A stretch of DNA of 64,000 bases from an uncultured Acidimicrobiales bacterium (GTDB taxonomy: Bacteria; Actinomycetota; Acidimicrobiia; Acidimicrobiales; SHLQ01). Below, piece by piece: positions 1 through 9,478 of the stretch. The translations under genes were made by a program, and so were the position numbers. The notes under the pieces are model-generated. The model saw only the letters and a program-made list of their open reading frames with translations. It had not been told where the DNA came from and searched no databases. Numbering within the stretch: position 1 is the first letter of the stretch; each line of letters opens with the position of its first letter. The stretch covers positions 1-64,000 of the forward strand of contig CALHTF010000024.1 in the NCBI GenBank assembly GCA_938038815.1, in the 5' to 3' direction.

Positions 1-1
1 C

Positions 2-1171
2 AAAGCGGCCAAGGTCGAGCCCGAGGTGCGGATGAACCCGGTACTGCTCAAGCCCGAGTCGAACACGCAGAGCCAGGTTGTGGTGCGGGGCATCGTCGAC
101 CGCGAGCTCACCAACACCGACTGGAACGACCGCCACGATGCATTGTGGGTTCCAATGGCCGAGTCGTATGACGACCTAGCTGCCGACTTCGACTTGGTCG
201 TGATCGAGGGCGCGGGCTCGCCTGCCGAGATCAACCTGCGCGACCAGGTCAACAACCGCATGATCGAACATGCCGACGCAGCTGGCCTATTGGTTTCCGA
301 TATCGATCGGGGTGGGTCGTTTGCCCACCTGTATGGCACGTGGGCGTTGGTGCCCGACGCGACTCGCGACCGTCTTGCCGGTTTCATCCTCAACCGGTTC
401 CGGGGCGACCCGGCGCTGCTCGCTCCGGGGCCGCAGAAGTTGACCGAGCTCTCGGGCATGGCGGCTGCGGGCGTGATCCCGATGATCGAGCACAACCTGC
501 CCCGAGAAGAAGGCGCCGCCGAGGTTTCGACCGCTCCCGCGGGTGCTCCGAGGGTTGTGATGCCCCGGTTCCCGTTCGGATCGAACCTCGACGAATTCCA
601 CCTCCTCGGCACCGTGGCCGCGATCGAGTGGGCAACCTCAGCTGGTTCGTTCGCCGGGCTCAACCCCGATCGCGACCTGATCATCTTGCCCGGGTCCAAG
701 CATGTGTTCGCCGACCTCGACTGGATGCGGGCGAACGGAATCGCCGACGCCATAACCGAAGCGATCGCTGGCGGCGTGCGGTGTGTCGGCGTGTGTGGCG
801 GGGCGATGATGCTCGGCCAGTCGATCGCCGACCCGAACGGTGTCGAGGGTGGCGCTCCAGCCGACGGACCAGGCCTCGGCGTGCTCGACCACCAGACGGT
901 CATGGGCGCGATCAAGACCACCACGCTCAGCGAGGTCGAGGCGTTCGGGCACACCTACACCGGCTACGAGATTCGCTACGGCGAGCTCGACCCCTTCATC
1001 ACCAACGGTCGGGTTACCGCCACCACCGTGCACGGCCTGTTCGAACACCCCGAGTTCATCGAGCGATTCCTCGGCCTCAAGGCGACCCCGGTGCTCGAAC
1101 CAACCTTCGAACTACTCGCCGACACCATCGAAGACCACCTCGACACCGAGTGGCTCCGCTCGTTGCTCTAA
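2..1171 (+). CDS. cobQ: Cobyric acid synthase CobQ, 5'-truncated by window edge
   Basis: Frame open to position 2; MNPVLLKPESNTQSQVVVRG, DLVVIEGAGSPAEINL, DIDRGGSFAHLYGT and C-terminal GATase GVCGGAMMLG motifs. Confidence 0.95.
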   Translation, partial: KAAKVEPEVRMNPVLLKPESNTQSQVVVRGIVDRELTNTDWNDRHDALWVPMAESYDDLAADFDLVVIEGAGSPAEINLRDQVNNRMIEHADAAGLLVSDIDRGGSFAHLYGTWALVPDATRDRLAGFILNRFRGDPALLAPGPQKLTELSGMAAAGVIPMIEHNLPREEGAAEVSTAPAGAPRVVMPRFPFGSNLDEFHLLGTVAAIEWATSAGSFAGLNPDRDLIILPGSKHVFADLDWMRANGIADAITEAIAGGVRCVGVCGGAMMLGQSIADPNGVEGGAPADGPGLGVLDHQTVMGAIKTTTLSEVEAFGHTYTGYEIRYGELDPFITNGRVTATTVHGLFEHPEFIERFLGLKATPVLEPTFELLADTIEDHLDTEWLRSLL

Positions 1172-1866
1172 CGGCAGGCGTCTATCCAGTCGATTTCTAG
1201 CTCGAAGGAGCCGTCGATTCCGTCCTTCAAGATGATGCCCGTCTCGCTGACGGTGGCCGGGTTGAATGCCGGGGCGTCGACGAGTCGTCCGTTGGCGGTG
1301 GCGATGAGGCCCGAGAGTTCGACCCGAACCTCTTGCCAGTCGCCCGAGTCGGCAGAGGGCACCTTCGCTTCATGGAAGAGACGTTGGTCGCCGTCGTCCT
1401 TGAAGACCATCTCGTAGCCTCGGCCGTCGGTACGCAGACGCACGACGAGGTGGCTGGCATCGCCAAACTCGTCGCCGCCCATCGGGGTGCGAAGCAGCGA
1501 GAAGCCACCGCCGTCGGTGACGATCTCGCCGGTGAAGATCATCGCCGAATCATCGAAGGCAACGTCGCCACTCGACAACCCACCCATCACGCCGTCGAGG
1601 GTGACCCGCCACCCGAGCTGTTCGGCTTCGGTCTCGAAGTCGGTGAGTCGTCGACAGTCCTCCGGCACGGTAGATGTGGTCGTCGGTGCTTGGGTCGTGG
1701 CGCTCGGCCCCCTCGTTACCGGTGAAGGCTCGGTCGTCGATGGCGGAGCGGCGGATGAACTGGTCGTCGTCGGTGCGTTCGTTTCGGTAGGTTCGGCGAT
1801 TGGCGTCGCCGTACTCGAACAACCAGCCAACAGGGCCACGAACAAGACGAACCACCTCAGCTGCAC
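1168..1866 (-). CDS. Lipoprotein with CIA30-like domain
   Basis: Signal plus lipobox LLAGCSS, Thr/Ser-rich linker, then W-x-VTLDGVMGGLSSGDV characteristic of the CIA30 family. Confidence 0.7.
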   Translation of the reverse strand: MQLRWFVLFVALLAGCSSTATPIAEPTETNAPTTTSSSAAPPSTTEPSPVTRGPSATTQAPTTTSTVPEDCRRLTDFETEAEQLGWRVTLDGVMGGLSSGDVAFDDSAMIFTGEIVTDGGGFSLLRTPMGGDEFGDASHLVVRLRTDGRGYEMVFKDDGDQRLFHEAKVPSADSGDWQEVRVELSGLIATANGRLVDAPAFNPATVSETGIILKDGIDGSFELEIDWIDACR

Positions 1867-1932
1867 CCGCCGATCGTCTCACAGGGGAGAGGGCTTTGGT
1901 CGTGCGTAACGGGACTGTCCTAGTCTCGGGTT

Positions 1933-2406
1933 ATGCCGAACGGTGCTGCAGGTGACGAAATGCTGGCGAAGGTGGTTACCCACCCGATCTTCCGAAAGAT
2001 TGCGCCGATCGTGATTCCGCCGATGCATCGCGCCATGGCGAAGGTCAGCGGCGGCAAGTTTGTGCCGGGCGCCGGGTTGATCCTCAACACGATCGGCGCA
2101 AAGTCGGGCCAGGCTCGCGAGACGCCGCTCGAAACTATCCCCCGACCCGACGGCAGCTTTCTCGTCGTCGGCAGCAACTTTGCCCGAGAGTCACACCCCG
2201 CCTGGACCCACAACCTCATCGCCAACCCTGATGACGTTTCGATCCTGCGCGGCGGCAAGACCATCGCCGTCAGCGTGACCCTGCTCGAGGGCGCCGAACG
2301 TGACGAGGCCTGGGAAGAAGCGTTGGCCCACTGGCCGGCGTGGGAGGAATATCGGGGCATCACCGACCGGACCTTTCGAATCTTTCATCTCGTTCCGGTG
2401 AACTAA
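1933..2406 (+). CDS. Nitroreductase family deazaflavin (F420)-dependent oxidoreductase, DDN-like
   Basis: LNTIGAKSGQARETPL...SNFARESHPAWTHNLIANPD typical of DDN family. Confidence 0.85.
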   Translation: MPNGAAGDEMLAKVVTHPIFRKIAPIVIPPMHRAMAKVSGGKFVPGAGLILNTIGAKSGQARETPLETIPRPDGSFLVVGSNFARESHPAWTHNLIANPDDVSILRGGKTIAVSVTLLEGAERDEAWEEALAHWPAWEEYRGITDRTFRIFHLVPVN

Positions 2407-2468
2407 CAGCTCCCTCGACATATTTGGCCGAGTTGACCAGGGGCAATCCCCGTACCATTAATCGGTCT

Positions 2469-3461
2469 ATGGCAAACAAACTTCGTGAAGCGCTCGACGA
2501 GCATGGCGTACTCCTTATCGATGGCGCTATGGGCACCCAACTTTTCGCTCGTGGGCTGCAATCGGGAGACTCTCCCGAACCGTGGAACGTCGACCATCCC
2601 GAGCGGGTGAAAGATGTACACGATGCGTACGTGGCAGCTGGTTCGCAGATCATTCTCACCAACACCTTTGGCGGCACGGCCAACCGGCTCAAGCTGCACA
2701 ACCTGCAAGACCGGGTGTACGAGTTCAACAAGGCGGGCGCCGAAGTTGGTCGCCAGTCGGCCGACGCCGTCGACCGCCTCGTCCTGGTGGCCGGATCGAT
2801 GGGCCCAACCGGCGACCTGTTCGAGCCGATGGGCGAACTGACCCACGAGTCGACCGTCGAGTCCTTCAAGGTGCAGGCCCAAGGCCTCGCCGACGGTGGC
2901 GCCGACCTGCTGTGGATCGAAACGATGAGCGACCTCGCCGAGGTAAAGGCCGCGGTGGCTGCCGCACAGTCGGTGTGCGACTTGCCGATCTGCACCACCT
3001 TGTCGTTCGACTCGAAGGGTCGCTCGATGATGGGTGTAACCCCTCGCCAAGCCGTGCGCGAACTCAGCGAACTCGGCGTTACGGCCATCGGCGGAAACTG
3101 CGGAAACGGCCTCGACGAGATCGAGGGCGTCATCGACCAGATGCACGACGCCAACCCCGACGCCATCCTCATCGCCAAAGCCAACGCCGGTATCCCAAAG
3201 TGGAAGGGCGACGAGCTCTACTACGACGGCAACCCCCAACTCATGGCCGAATACGCTCAGCGGGCCAAAGCCCTCGGCGCATCGGTCATCGGCGGTTGCT
3301 GTGGCAGCGGCCCCGAGCACATCGAAGCGATGGCTGAAGCGCTCAAGCCTGGGGCACCGCAAATCACGGTGTCGCGCGGCTTCGACATTCCCGATGAGGC
3401 CAACGCCCCCTCCGACGCAAACGCCCGAACCCGTAGTGGTCGGCGCCGCCGGAGCAAGTAG
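2469..3461 (+). CDS. Homocysteine S-methyltransferase family protein (single BHMT/MetH N-terminal-like domain)
   Basis: LLIDGAMGTQL, TNTFGGTANRL, IGGNCGNG, GGCCGSGPEHI Zn-binding Cys motifs; ATG at 2469 preferred to the ORF-track start. Confidence 0.9.
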   Translation: MANKLREALDEHGVLLIDGAMGTQLFARGLQSGDSPEPWNVDHPERVKDVHDAYVAAGSQIILTNTFGGTANRLKLHNLQDRVYEFNKAGAEVGRQSADAVDRLVLVAGSMGPTGDLFEPMGELTHESTVESFKVQAQGLADGGADLLWIETMSDLAEVKAAVAAAQSVCDLPICTTLSFDSKGRSMMGVTPRQAVRELSELGVTAIGGNCGNGLDEIEGVIDQMHDANPDAILIAKANAGIPKWKGDELYYDGNPQLMAEYAQRAKALGASVIGGCCGSGPEHIEAMAEALKPGAPQITVSRGFDIPDEANAPSDANARTRSGRRRRSK

Positions 3462-3473
3462 CTTCTACTGCTA

Positions 3474-4088
3474 ATGGCAGACCAAGCTGACTTCGCCGAA
3501 CAGGCCATGCCTTTGATGGATGGTCTTTACGGTGCTGCCCTGCGCATGACGCGCAACCCATCAGACGCCGAAGATCTCCTCCAGGAGGCGTACCTCAAGG
3601 CGTACCGCGGGTTTGGCGGATTCGAAGAGGGAACCAACCTCAAGGCGTGGATGTATCGCATCCTCACCAACACCTACATCAACATCTATCGCAAGAAGCA
3701 GCGCCGTCCCGTCGAGTCTGATCTCGGCGAGGTCGAAGACCTGTACCTCTATCGGCGCCTCGGTGGTCTCGAAGCGGCGCGCACTGGTCGTAGCGCCGAA
3801 GAAGTCCTGATGGACAGCGTTACCGAGGCCGAAATTGTCGATGCCCTCGAAGAGCTTCCCGAGTCGTATCGCATGGCTGTTCTGCTTGCCGATGTTGAAG
3901 AGTTTTCGTACAAAGAGATTGCCGAAATCCTCGATGTGCCGATCGGAACGGTAATGAGTCGGTTGCATCGTGGAAGAAAAGCGATGGAAAAGTCGTTGTT
4001 TGAATTCGCCAAGGATCGAGGACTCCTCCCCGATGCAGAAATCAACGCCGACGCAGTGCCCGCAGGTGAGGTAGCAGACGATGAGTGA
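3474..4088 (+). CDS. ECF RNA polymerase sigma factor, SigR/SigH-like
   Basis: Sigma2 ([21 protein letters not shown]) and sigma4 ([32 protein letters not shown]) regions; translationally coupled to a ZAS anti-sigma gene. Confidence 0.92.
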   Translation: MADQADFAEQAMPLMDGLYGAALRMTRNPSDAEDLLQEAYLKAYRGFGGFEEGTNLKAWMYRILTNTYINIYRKKQRRPVESDLGEVEDLYLYRRLGGLEAARTGRSAEEVLMDSVTEAEIVDALEELPESYRMAVLLADVEEFSYKEIAEILDVPIGTVMSRLHRGRKAMEKSLFEFAKDRGLLPDAEINADAVPAGEVADDE

Positions 4089-4338
4089 CGAGCAAGATTA
4101 CGGTCCGGAGCTAACCGGCGATCCGTGTTTTGATGCGGTCAATGTCTTGTTCCATTACCTCGACGGCGAACTGACCGAGGCGCGACGGACCACTATCAGC
4201 ACCCACATCGAAGTCTGTGGCTCGTGCTTGTCGACCTATAGCTTCCACACCGAGCTTCGTACCGTGGTGCGCACCCGGTCGATCACCAAGGTGCCCGACG
4301 CACTCCGCAACCGCATCGCCAACGAACTCGGCCTCTAA
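4081..4338 (+). CDS. Zinc-binding anti-sigma factor (RsrA/RshA-like)
   Basis: C...HIEVCGSC (HX3CX2C ZAS motif); 8-bp overlap with upstream sigma gene. Confidence 0.88.
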   Translation: MSDEQDYGPELTGDPCFDAVNVLFHYLDGELTEARRTTISTHIEVCGSCLSTYSFHTELRTVVRTRSITKVPDALRNRIANELGL

Positions 4339-4358
4339 ACCCGAAGCGGCCCGCCAAA

Positions 4359-4394
4359 TGGTCGCCGGGGGCGACCACCTAGCGGACCAGTTGG
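4359..4394. repeat. Nested inverted-repeat element, degenerate copy A
   Basis: TGGTCGCCgggGGCGACCA-9-CCAGTTGG; inner hairpin and 9-nt spacer match copy B, left outer arm not conserved. Confidence 0.55.
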
Positions 4395-4421
4395 TGGAGG
4401 TTGGGGGGTTGTTGAGGGCGG

Positions 4422-6311
4422 CTAGCCGCAGCGGCCGATGTACCTGGCTTCGGCCTTGGCGATCTTGTTGTCGCGTCGGGTCTCGAGCTTGCTGATCTTG
4501 CGGGCCAGCTTCTTGGGCTTGTCGTCGAGCCGGTCGGTTGCTTTGTTGACCTGCTTCTCGTACCAGCCGTTGACCTTTTTCACGATTCGGTCACGCGTCT
4601 TGGTGTACTGCCCATCGGCCGCACACTTGGCGACCTTTGGATCGACCTTCGGCTCGTCTTTTTTCGGTTCATCCTTCTTGGGGTCGACCTTGGGCTCGTC
4701 GTTCTTGGGTTCGTCCTTTTTGGGATCGTCCTTGGGTCGCTCGGCATCCTTGTTGGTTACAAAGGTGATGCTCGGGGTCTCGGACCGTTGACCAATGGCG
4801 TCTTCGCCGAACACATGCACCCGGTAGTTGGTGCCCGGAGTAAGGCCGGTCAAGCGGCACGACTCGCGGCCACCTAGGTCTTGGGTTACCTCACACGTCG
4901 GCAGCCCAGGACCACTCAGCCATACGCCGTAGCGGACCGCTGTGCTCTTGCGGGGGTGGTCCCACGAAACGGTTGCGGTGGTCTTCGACGCATCGACCTG
5001 CAGGTTGGCCGGATCACGGGGCCGGTCCGGCGGCGGGGTAGCGGTCATGGTCTGGATAACCGACGAGCCGTGGTCGGCGCTCATGGTCATGCGAGCCTCG
5101 AAGGTGTTGGGTAGGGCGTCGCCGGTGGCTTTCGAAACTCGGATCTCACACGAGTTGGAGCTCAGCCGTCCGCAGTTTCCGACGAAGTCGGCTCCGACGC
5201 GGAGGGTGTGGCGAGGTGGCACCACCACGGTGTCCCAGGTGAACCCGATGTAGAGGGTGCCGTTGGTTTCGGCTCGCCAGTAGTGCTCGAAGTTGAGATC
5301 TTGTTGGGTTGCAGCCGAGGCTTCTACCCACATGCCGCTTGCCCGGCCACCGCCGTTGCTCGCTACCCGGAAGTCGTAACCGGTTCCCGGCGCCAGGTCC
5401 GAGACAACACATGCAGAGTCGGCAAGGCCCCGCGACGGGTAGTCGACCGTGGTGCGAAGGAGTTCGGGGCATACCGCCGTCCATGAGCCGCCGGACTTGG
5501 GCTTCATCTGAACCTTGTAGCCGGCACCGCTACGTTCGGTGCCGTCGTGGTTCTGCCAGTCGAGGTCGATTGCGGTCATGCCATTGGTTGAGGCGGCGAA
5601 GTTGATCGGCGCATCGACACAGCGGGGGGTTGCTCCGCACTTCCCCGGGCCGAGCGGTTCGATAGCGATCTCGTTGTAGATGGTCTCGGTGACGTAGCGG
5701 TCGAGATAGCTCAGCGTGACGACACCACCGGCATCGTTGGTGTTGCGGATTACGCAGTTGTAGGTCTGGTTCCATCCAACGCGACCGTGGCCGAAGCGGC
5801 ACGACTGGTCGGCGAAGTGAAGCACCCATTGGCCGCCGCTGCGATTGAAGGCGGTCCAGCGGAAGTGCACCTCGTTCGGGAACTGGGTGACGCTGATCGA
5901 TGGGCACGTGTACGCCGCGCCGCATTCGCCGATGCCGAGCGCTTCGATCTCGACCGAGTCCACCTCTACCACCGTGCCGTTGGTCATGTTCTTGCTCAGG
6001 CTTGCCGTTCCACCTCGATTCGCGGTCTGAAAGATCGTGCAGCGGTAGTCGTTTCCAGATCGAGGAACCGTGCAGCTAAGGCCTTCGAAATCGACCGTGT
6101 ACGACGCCACCGAGTAGCTGGTGCTCAGCCACCAGGAGAAGTTGATGCGGTTGCGGTATTGCTGGAACCGGAGAACCTCGGGCTTGGCCGTGCCCTCGAT
6201 ACTGGGCTCGGGGGCGGCCGAGGCGGGGGCGGCGGCTACGCCGAGCAGTCCGACGACCAACACCATGATGGTGAGGGCGAGTCGAACCGTGAGCTTGCGG
6301 GTGGTGGACAT
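4422..6311 (-). CDS. Secreted fibronectin type III-like protein with Lys/Pro/Glu/Asp repeat linker and Cys-bounded C-terminal coiled coil
   Basis: Signal peptide LLGVAAAPASAAP; FnIII-like repeats (LTPGTNYRVHVFGEDAIG); DPKKDEPKNDEPKVDPKKDEPKKDEPKVDPK linker. Confidence 0.75.
   Translation of the reverse strand: MSTTRKLTVRLALTIMVLVVGLLGVAAAPASAAPEPSIEGTAKPEVLRFQQYRNRINFSWWLSTSYSVASYTVDFEGLSCTVPRSGNDYRCTIFQTANRGGTASLSKNMTNGTVVEVDSVEIEALGIGECGAAYTCPSISVTQFPNEVHFRWTAFNRSGGQWVLHFADQSCRFGHGRVGWNQTYNCVIRNTNDAGGVVTLSYLDRYVTETIYNEIAIEPLGPGKCGATPRCVDAPINFAASTNGMTAIDLDWQNHDGTERSGAGYKVQMKPKSGGSWTAVCPELLRTTVDYPSRGLADSACVVSDLAPGTGYDFRVASNGGGRASGMWVEASAATQQDLNFEHYWRAETNGTLYIGFTWDTVVVPPRHTLRVGADFVGNCGRLSSNSCEIRVSKATGDALPNTFEARMTMSADHGSSVIQTMTATPPPDRPRDPANLQVDASKTTATVSWDHPRKSTAVRYGVWLSGPGLPTCEVTQDLGGRESCRLTGLTPGTNYRVHVFGEDAIGQRSETPSITFVTNKDAERPKDDPKKDEPKNDEPKVDPKKDEPKKDEPKVDPKVAKCAADGQYTKTRDRIVKKVNGWYEKQVNKATDRLDDKPKKLARKISKLETRRDNKIAKAEARYIGRCG
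4636..4740 (-). repeat. Tandem coding repeat for DEPK(K/N/V) linker (approximate bounds)
   Basis: Repeated ggctcgtc/ttcttgggttcg units encode (D)(E)PKxDEPK repeats. Confidence 0.8.
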
Positions 6312-6484
6312 GGGGCATCTCCAAACGGGAAGTGATTGAGCGGGTGTCTCGACCGTACGGAAACGCCGAAAATTGCGGAACGGGTATGCCTCCCCTGGGG
6401 AGAGGTCCCCACCTGCCCACCCGCACCCGGGAAAATTCCTGATTTTCGGGGAACTTTCTGCCCGTCATGGTGGGTTATGGATAT

Positions 6485-6643
6485 ATGTCCTCCACCACCT
6501 CCAAAACTGCCGCGGGAGCAGAGGTGCGCCTCTGCGCCCACGAAGAATGCGAAACGCGGCTCTCTCGCTACAACGAATACAGCTTTTGCTCGCTCCACCA
6601 GCCAATGGTCACGCCGAGAACTCGGGGCCGGATCATCGACTGA
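6485..6643 (+). CDS. Putative 52-aa zinc-finger-like small protein (not in supplied ORF track)
   Basis: MSSTTSKTAAGAEVRLCAHEECETRLSRYNEYSFCSLHQPMVTPRTRGRIID; C-x4-C-x12-C-x2-H arrangement; sits in the 6311-6670 gap. Confidence 0.5.
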   Translation: MSSTTSKTAAGAEVRLCAHEECETRLSRYNEYSFCSLHQPMVTPRTRGRIID

Positions 6644-6669
6644 CGTGATTGATGGGTACACTTAGCCCC

Positions 6670-6801
6670 ATGATCGCTGTTGTTTGGCACTTCTGGATCG
6701 GCGTCGTTCTTGCGGCAGGCGCAATCTTTGCCATGTTCGCTCTTGTCGCCGCGTACTTCTTCTCGGTTTCGCGTACCCGCTACGAAAAGAAGCAGCGTTG
6801 A
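6670..6801 (+). CDS. 43-aa single-TM small membrane protein (not in supplied ORF track)
   Basis: MIAVVWHFWIGVVLAAGAIFAMFALVAAYFFSVSRTRYEKKQR: hydrophobic helix followed by a basic tail. Confidence 0.65.
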   Translation: MIAVVWHFWIGVVLAAGAIFAMFALVAAYFFSVSRTRYEKKQR

Positions 6802-6826
6802 CCCTGGCGCCGGAAGGTAACCGGGC

Positions 6827-7900
6827 GTGAGCGATTCGGTCGACTGGAAGACAGCGCGACGCGTCGCCAGCAAGGTGGCGGCCCGCCAGCCGTTCGCGGA
6901 GTCCTACCTCGACGACCAGATCGTCGCTGACTTTGACGAGTTCACCGAAGAGGCCGAACAGTTGGTTGGCGAAGCCACCGGCTTGTGGTCGAACAGCGGT
7001 AAAGCTCGCGGTCGGGTAGCCGACCGCGATATGTGGATCGACGCCAACATCGCGTCGTTCCAACGACTGCTTCGCCCGTTGCTTTCCAAGATGAGCGAGA
7101 GCGACAACGACGGCCTGCTCGCCCCAGTCGGCGGCAAGATCGCCGGCGCCGAACTCGGCGCCATGCTGGGCTGGATGTCGAGCCGAGTGCTCGGCCAGTA
7201 CGACCTGTTGGTCATCGAGGACGAAAACCCCGAAGACCAAGACATCGTGTACTACGTCGGACCAAACATCGTTGGCCTCGAACGCAAGTACGCCTTCGAC
7301 ACCCGTGAGTTCCGGCTTTGGCTGGCGCTGCACGAGGTCACCCACCGGGCCCAATTCACCGGCATCCCGTGGCTGCGCGAGCACTTCCTCGGACTCGTCA
7401 ACGGCACCCTCGACTCGGTCGACCCCGACCCCGGTCGTTTCCTCGACGCCCTCAACCGGGCGCTCAACATGAAGAAGGCCGGCGAAGACCCACTGGCCGA
7501 CGGCGGCATCATGGGCCTGATGGCTACCGGCGAACAACGCGAAGTCCTCGACCAAGTCGCTGGCCTCATGAGCCTGCTCGAAGGTCACGGCGACGTCACG
7601 ATGGATCGGGCCGGTGCCGACCGCATCCCCGGCCAAGAACGCTTCGGCAAGGTGTTGCGCGGCCGTCGCAACGGCACCCGCGGCTTTATGAAGATGTTCC
7701 AACGCATCATGGGCATCGACTCAAAGATTCAGCAGTACCAGCAGGGTGAAGACTTCATCGAGGTTGTCGAAGACCACGGCGGTACCGAACTGCTCGATCT
7801 CGCCTGGGTCGAGCCGGGCAACCTGCCCTCGATCACCGAGATCCGCGACCCCAAGCTTTGGGTGGCTCGCATGGAAGCCAACAAGCTCGACATCGCGTAG
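6827..7900 (+). CDS. Zinc-dependent metalloprotease-like / F420 biosynthesis-associated family protein (DUF2342-like)
   Basis: LALHEVTHRAQFTGIPWLREH HExxH-like motif; GTG start; adjacent to tilS-hpt as in other Actinomycetota. Confidence 0.8.
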   Translation: MSDSVDWKTARRVASKVAARQPFAESYLDDQIVADFDEFTEEAEQLVGEATGLWSNSGKARGRVADRDMWIDANIASFQRLLRPLLSKMSESDNDGLLAPVGGKIAGAELGAMLGWMSSRVLGQYDLLVIEDENPEDQDIVYYVGPNIVGLERKYAFDTREFRLWLALHEVTHRAQFTGIPWLREHFLGLVNGTLDSVDPDPGRFLDALNRALNMKKAGEDPLADGGIMGLMATGEQREVLDQVAGLMSLLEGHGDVTMDRAGADRIPGQERFGKVLRGRRNGTRGFMKMFQRIMGIDSKIQQYQQGEDFIEVVEDHGGTELLDLAWVEPGNLPSITEIRDPKLWVARMEANKLDIA

Positions 7901-7903
7901 CCC

Positions 7904-8782
7904 GTGGCCGACGATCTCGTCGCCCAACTGCTGGCCCGATCGACATTCCCGCCCGCTGGCACAGCGGTAACCTGCGCCGTCTCGGGCGGCGCCGATTCGC
8001 TGGCCTTGCTCGCCTTGGCGCGTCGGGCCGGCTGCGACGTTACCGCCGTTCATGTCGATCATAGGTTACGAGATGGGTCGGCGGCCGAGGCCGACCTCGT
8101 CGAGCGAGTCGCTGTCGAACTGGGTGCCGTCTTCCGGGCCGAAACGGTCGAGGTGGGGCCAGGCCCCAACCTCGAGGCCCGCGCCCGGACGGCCCGCTAC
8201 GAGGTGCTGCCCGACGACGTTTTGCTGGGGCACACCGCCGATGATCAGGCCGAGACCATGCTTCTCAACCTGTTGCGGGGGAGCGGTCCGAGCGGAATGG
8301 CGGGCATGGCCAGCGATGCTCGCCGGCCGATTTTGGCGTTACGCCGAGCCGACACCGAGGCGCTCTGTAAAGCGTTGGGCATCGCGTGGTTCGACGATCC
8401 GTCCAACGACGATCCTCAGTTCCGCCGCAACCGGGTTCGCCACGAGGCCGTGCCGCTGCTGGCCGACATTGCCGACCGCGACGTCGCGGCGTTGCTGGCT
8501 CGACAAGCACCGCTCTTCGCCGAGCAGGCCGACTATTTGGCCGAGCTCGCTGCGCCGCTCGACCCGACCGACTGCGCCGCCATGCGCCAGCAACCGGTCG
8601 TGTTGGTTCGGCTGGCGGTTCGCCGATGGTTCGCCGAAACAAGCGGCGAGGTCTACCCACTCGACGAGGCTTCGGTCGCCCGGGTTCTCGAGGTCATCAA
8701 CAACGAAATCGTCGCGACCGAGGTCGTTGGTGGGTGGCGGGTCAGCCGCTCGGGTGGCCGACTGGCGTTGGTGTCACCCTGA
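7904..8782 (+). CDS. tilS: tRNA(Ile)-lysidine synthetase
   Basis: CAVSGGADSLALLALA P-loop, HVDHRLR, LGHTADDQAETMLLNLLRGSG. Confidence 0.95.
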   Translation: MADDLVAQLLARSTFPPAGTAVTCAVSGGADSLALLALARRAGCDVTAVHVDHRLRDGSAAEADLVERVAVELGAVFRAETVEVGPGPNLEARARTARYEVLPDDVLLGHTADDQAETMLLNLLRGSGPSGMAGMASDARRPILALRRADTEALCKALGIAWFDDPSNDDPQFRRNRVRHEAVPLLADIADRDVAALLARQAPLFAEQADYLAELAAPLDPTDCAAMRQQPVVLVRLAVRRWFAETSGEVYPLDEASVARVLEVINNEIVATEVVGGWRVSRSGGRLALVSP

Positions 8783-8801
8783 ACCACTACAGTCGGGCAA
8801 C

Positions 8802-9395
8802 GTGCCTGACACGTCGAATCCCCTCGCTAACGACTCCAACGAAAACCAATCGCCCGGAGGGTTGTTAGAAACCCCCGATCTGGGCGAGGTGTTGGTTTCG
8901 GCCGAAGACCTCGAGAAACGAATCCTCGAGCTCGGCCAACAGATTACCGCCGACTATCAGGGCCGGCCGCCGCTGTTGATCGGGGTCTTGAAGGGCGCCT
9001 TTGTTTTTATGGCCGACCTTTCGCGGGCCATCGACCTGCCGGTCGAGTTCGACTTCATGGCCGTGAGCTCCTACGGCAACAGCACCAAGTCGAGCGGCAT
9101 CGTTCGCATTGTGAAGGACCTCGATGTCGAGCTTGCCGGACGCGACGTCATCCTCGTCGAAGACATCGTCGATAGCGGCCTTACGCTCAACTACCTGCGC
9201 AAAAACCTGCTTAGTCGCAAGCCGGCGAGCCTCGCCGTGGTGACCCTGTTGGCACGCGAAGGAAGGCAGGCGCCCGAGACCGAACTCGAGTACATCGGTT
9301 TCACCGTTCCGCCGGTGTTTGTGGTCGGTTACGGCCTCGACGTTGGCGAACGGTTCCGCAACTTGCGCGAGATTCGGGCTTTCGAGGGCACCTAG
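8802..9395 (+). CDS. hpt: Hypoxanthine phosphoribosyltransferase
   Basis: LIGVLKGAFVFMADL, VILVEDIVDSGLTL PRPP motif; GTG start at 8802. Confidence 0.95.
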   Translation: MPDTSNPLANDSNENQSPGGLLETPDLGEVLVSAEDLEKRILELGQQITADYQGRPPLLIGVLKGAFVFMADLSRAIDLPVEFDFMAVSSYGNSTKSSGIVRIVKDLDVELAGRDVILVEDIVDSGLTLNYLRKNLLSRKPASLAVVTLLAREGRQAPETELEYIGFTVPPVFVVGYGLDVGERFRNLREIRAFEGT

Positions 9396-9478
9396 TACTT
9401 CTGTGGCCGATAGCCTCTTGGTTTCACAGTGTTTGACCGATAGGTACTAATGACCAACCCCCACCCCACGGGATCATC

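Noticed and set aside
340-1200. 286-aa Arg-rich ORF within cobQ
   Set aside because: Alternate-frame artefact; cobQ frame is strongly supported.
8052-8801. 5' extension of hpt over tilS
   Set aside because: Frame-shifted shadow of tilS; GTG at 8802 fits the Hpt N terminus.
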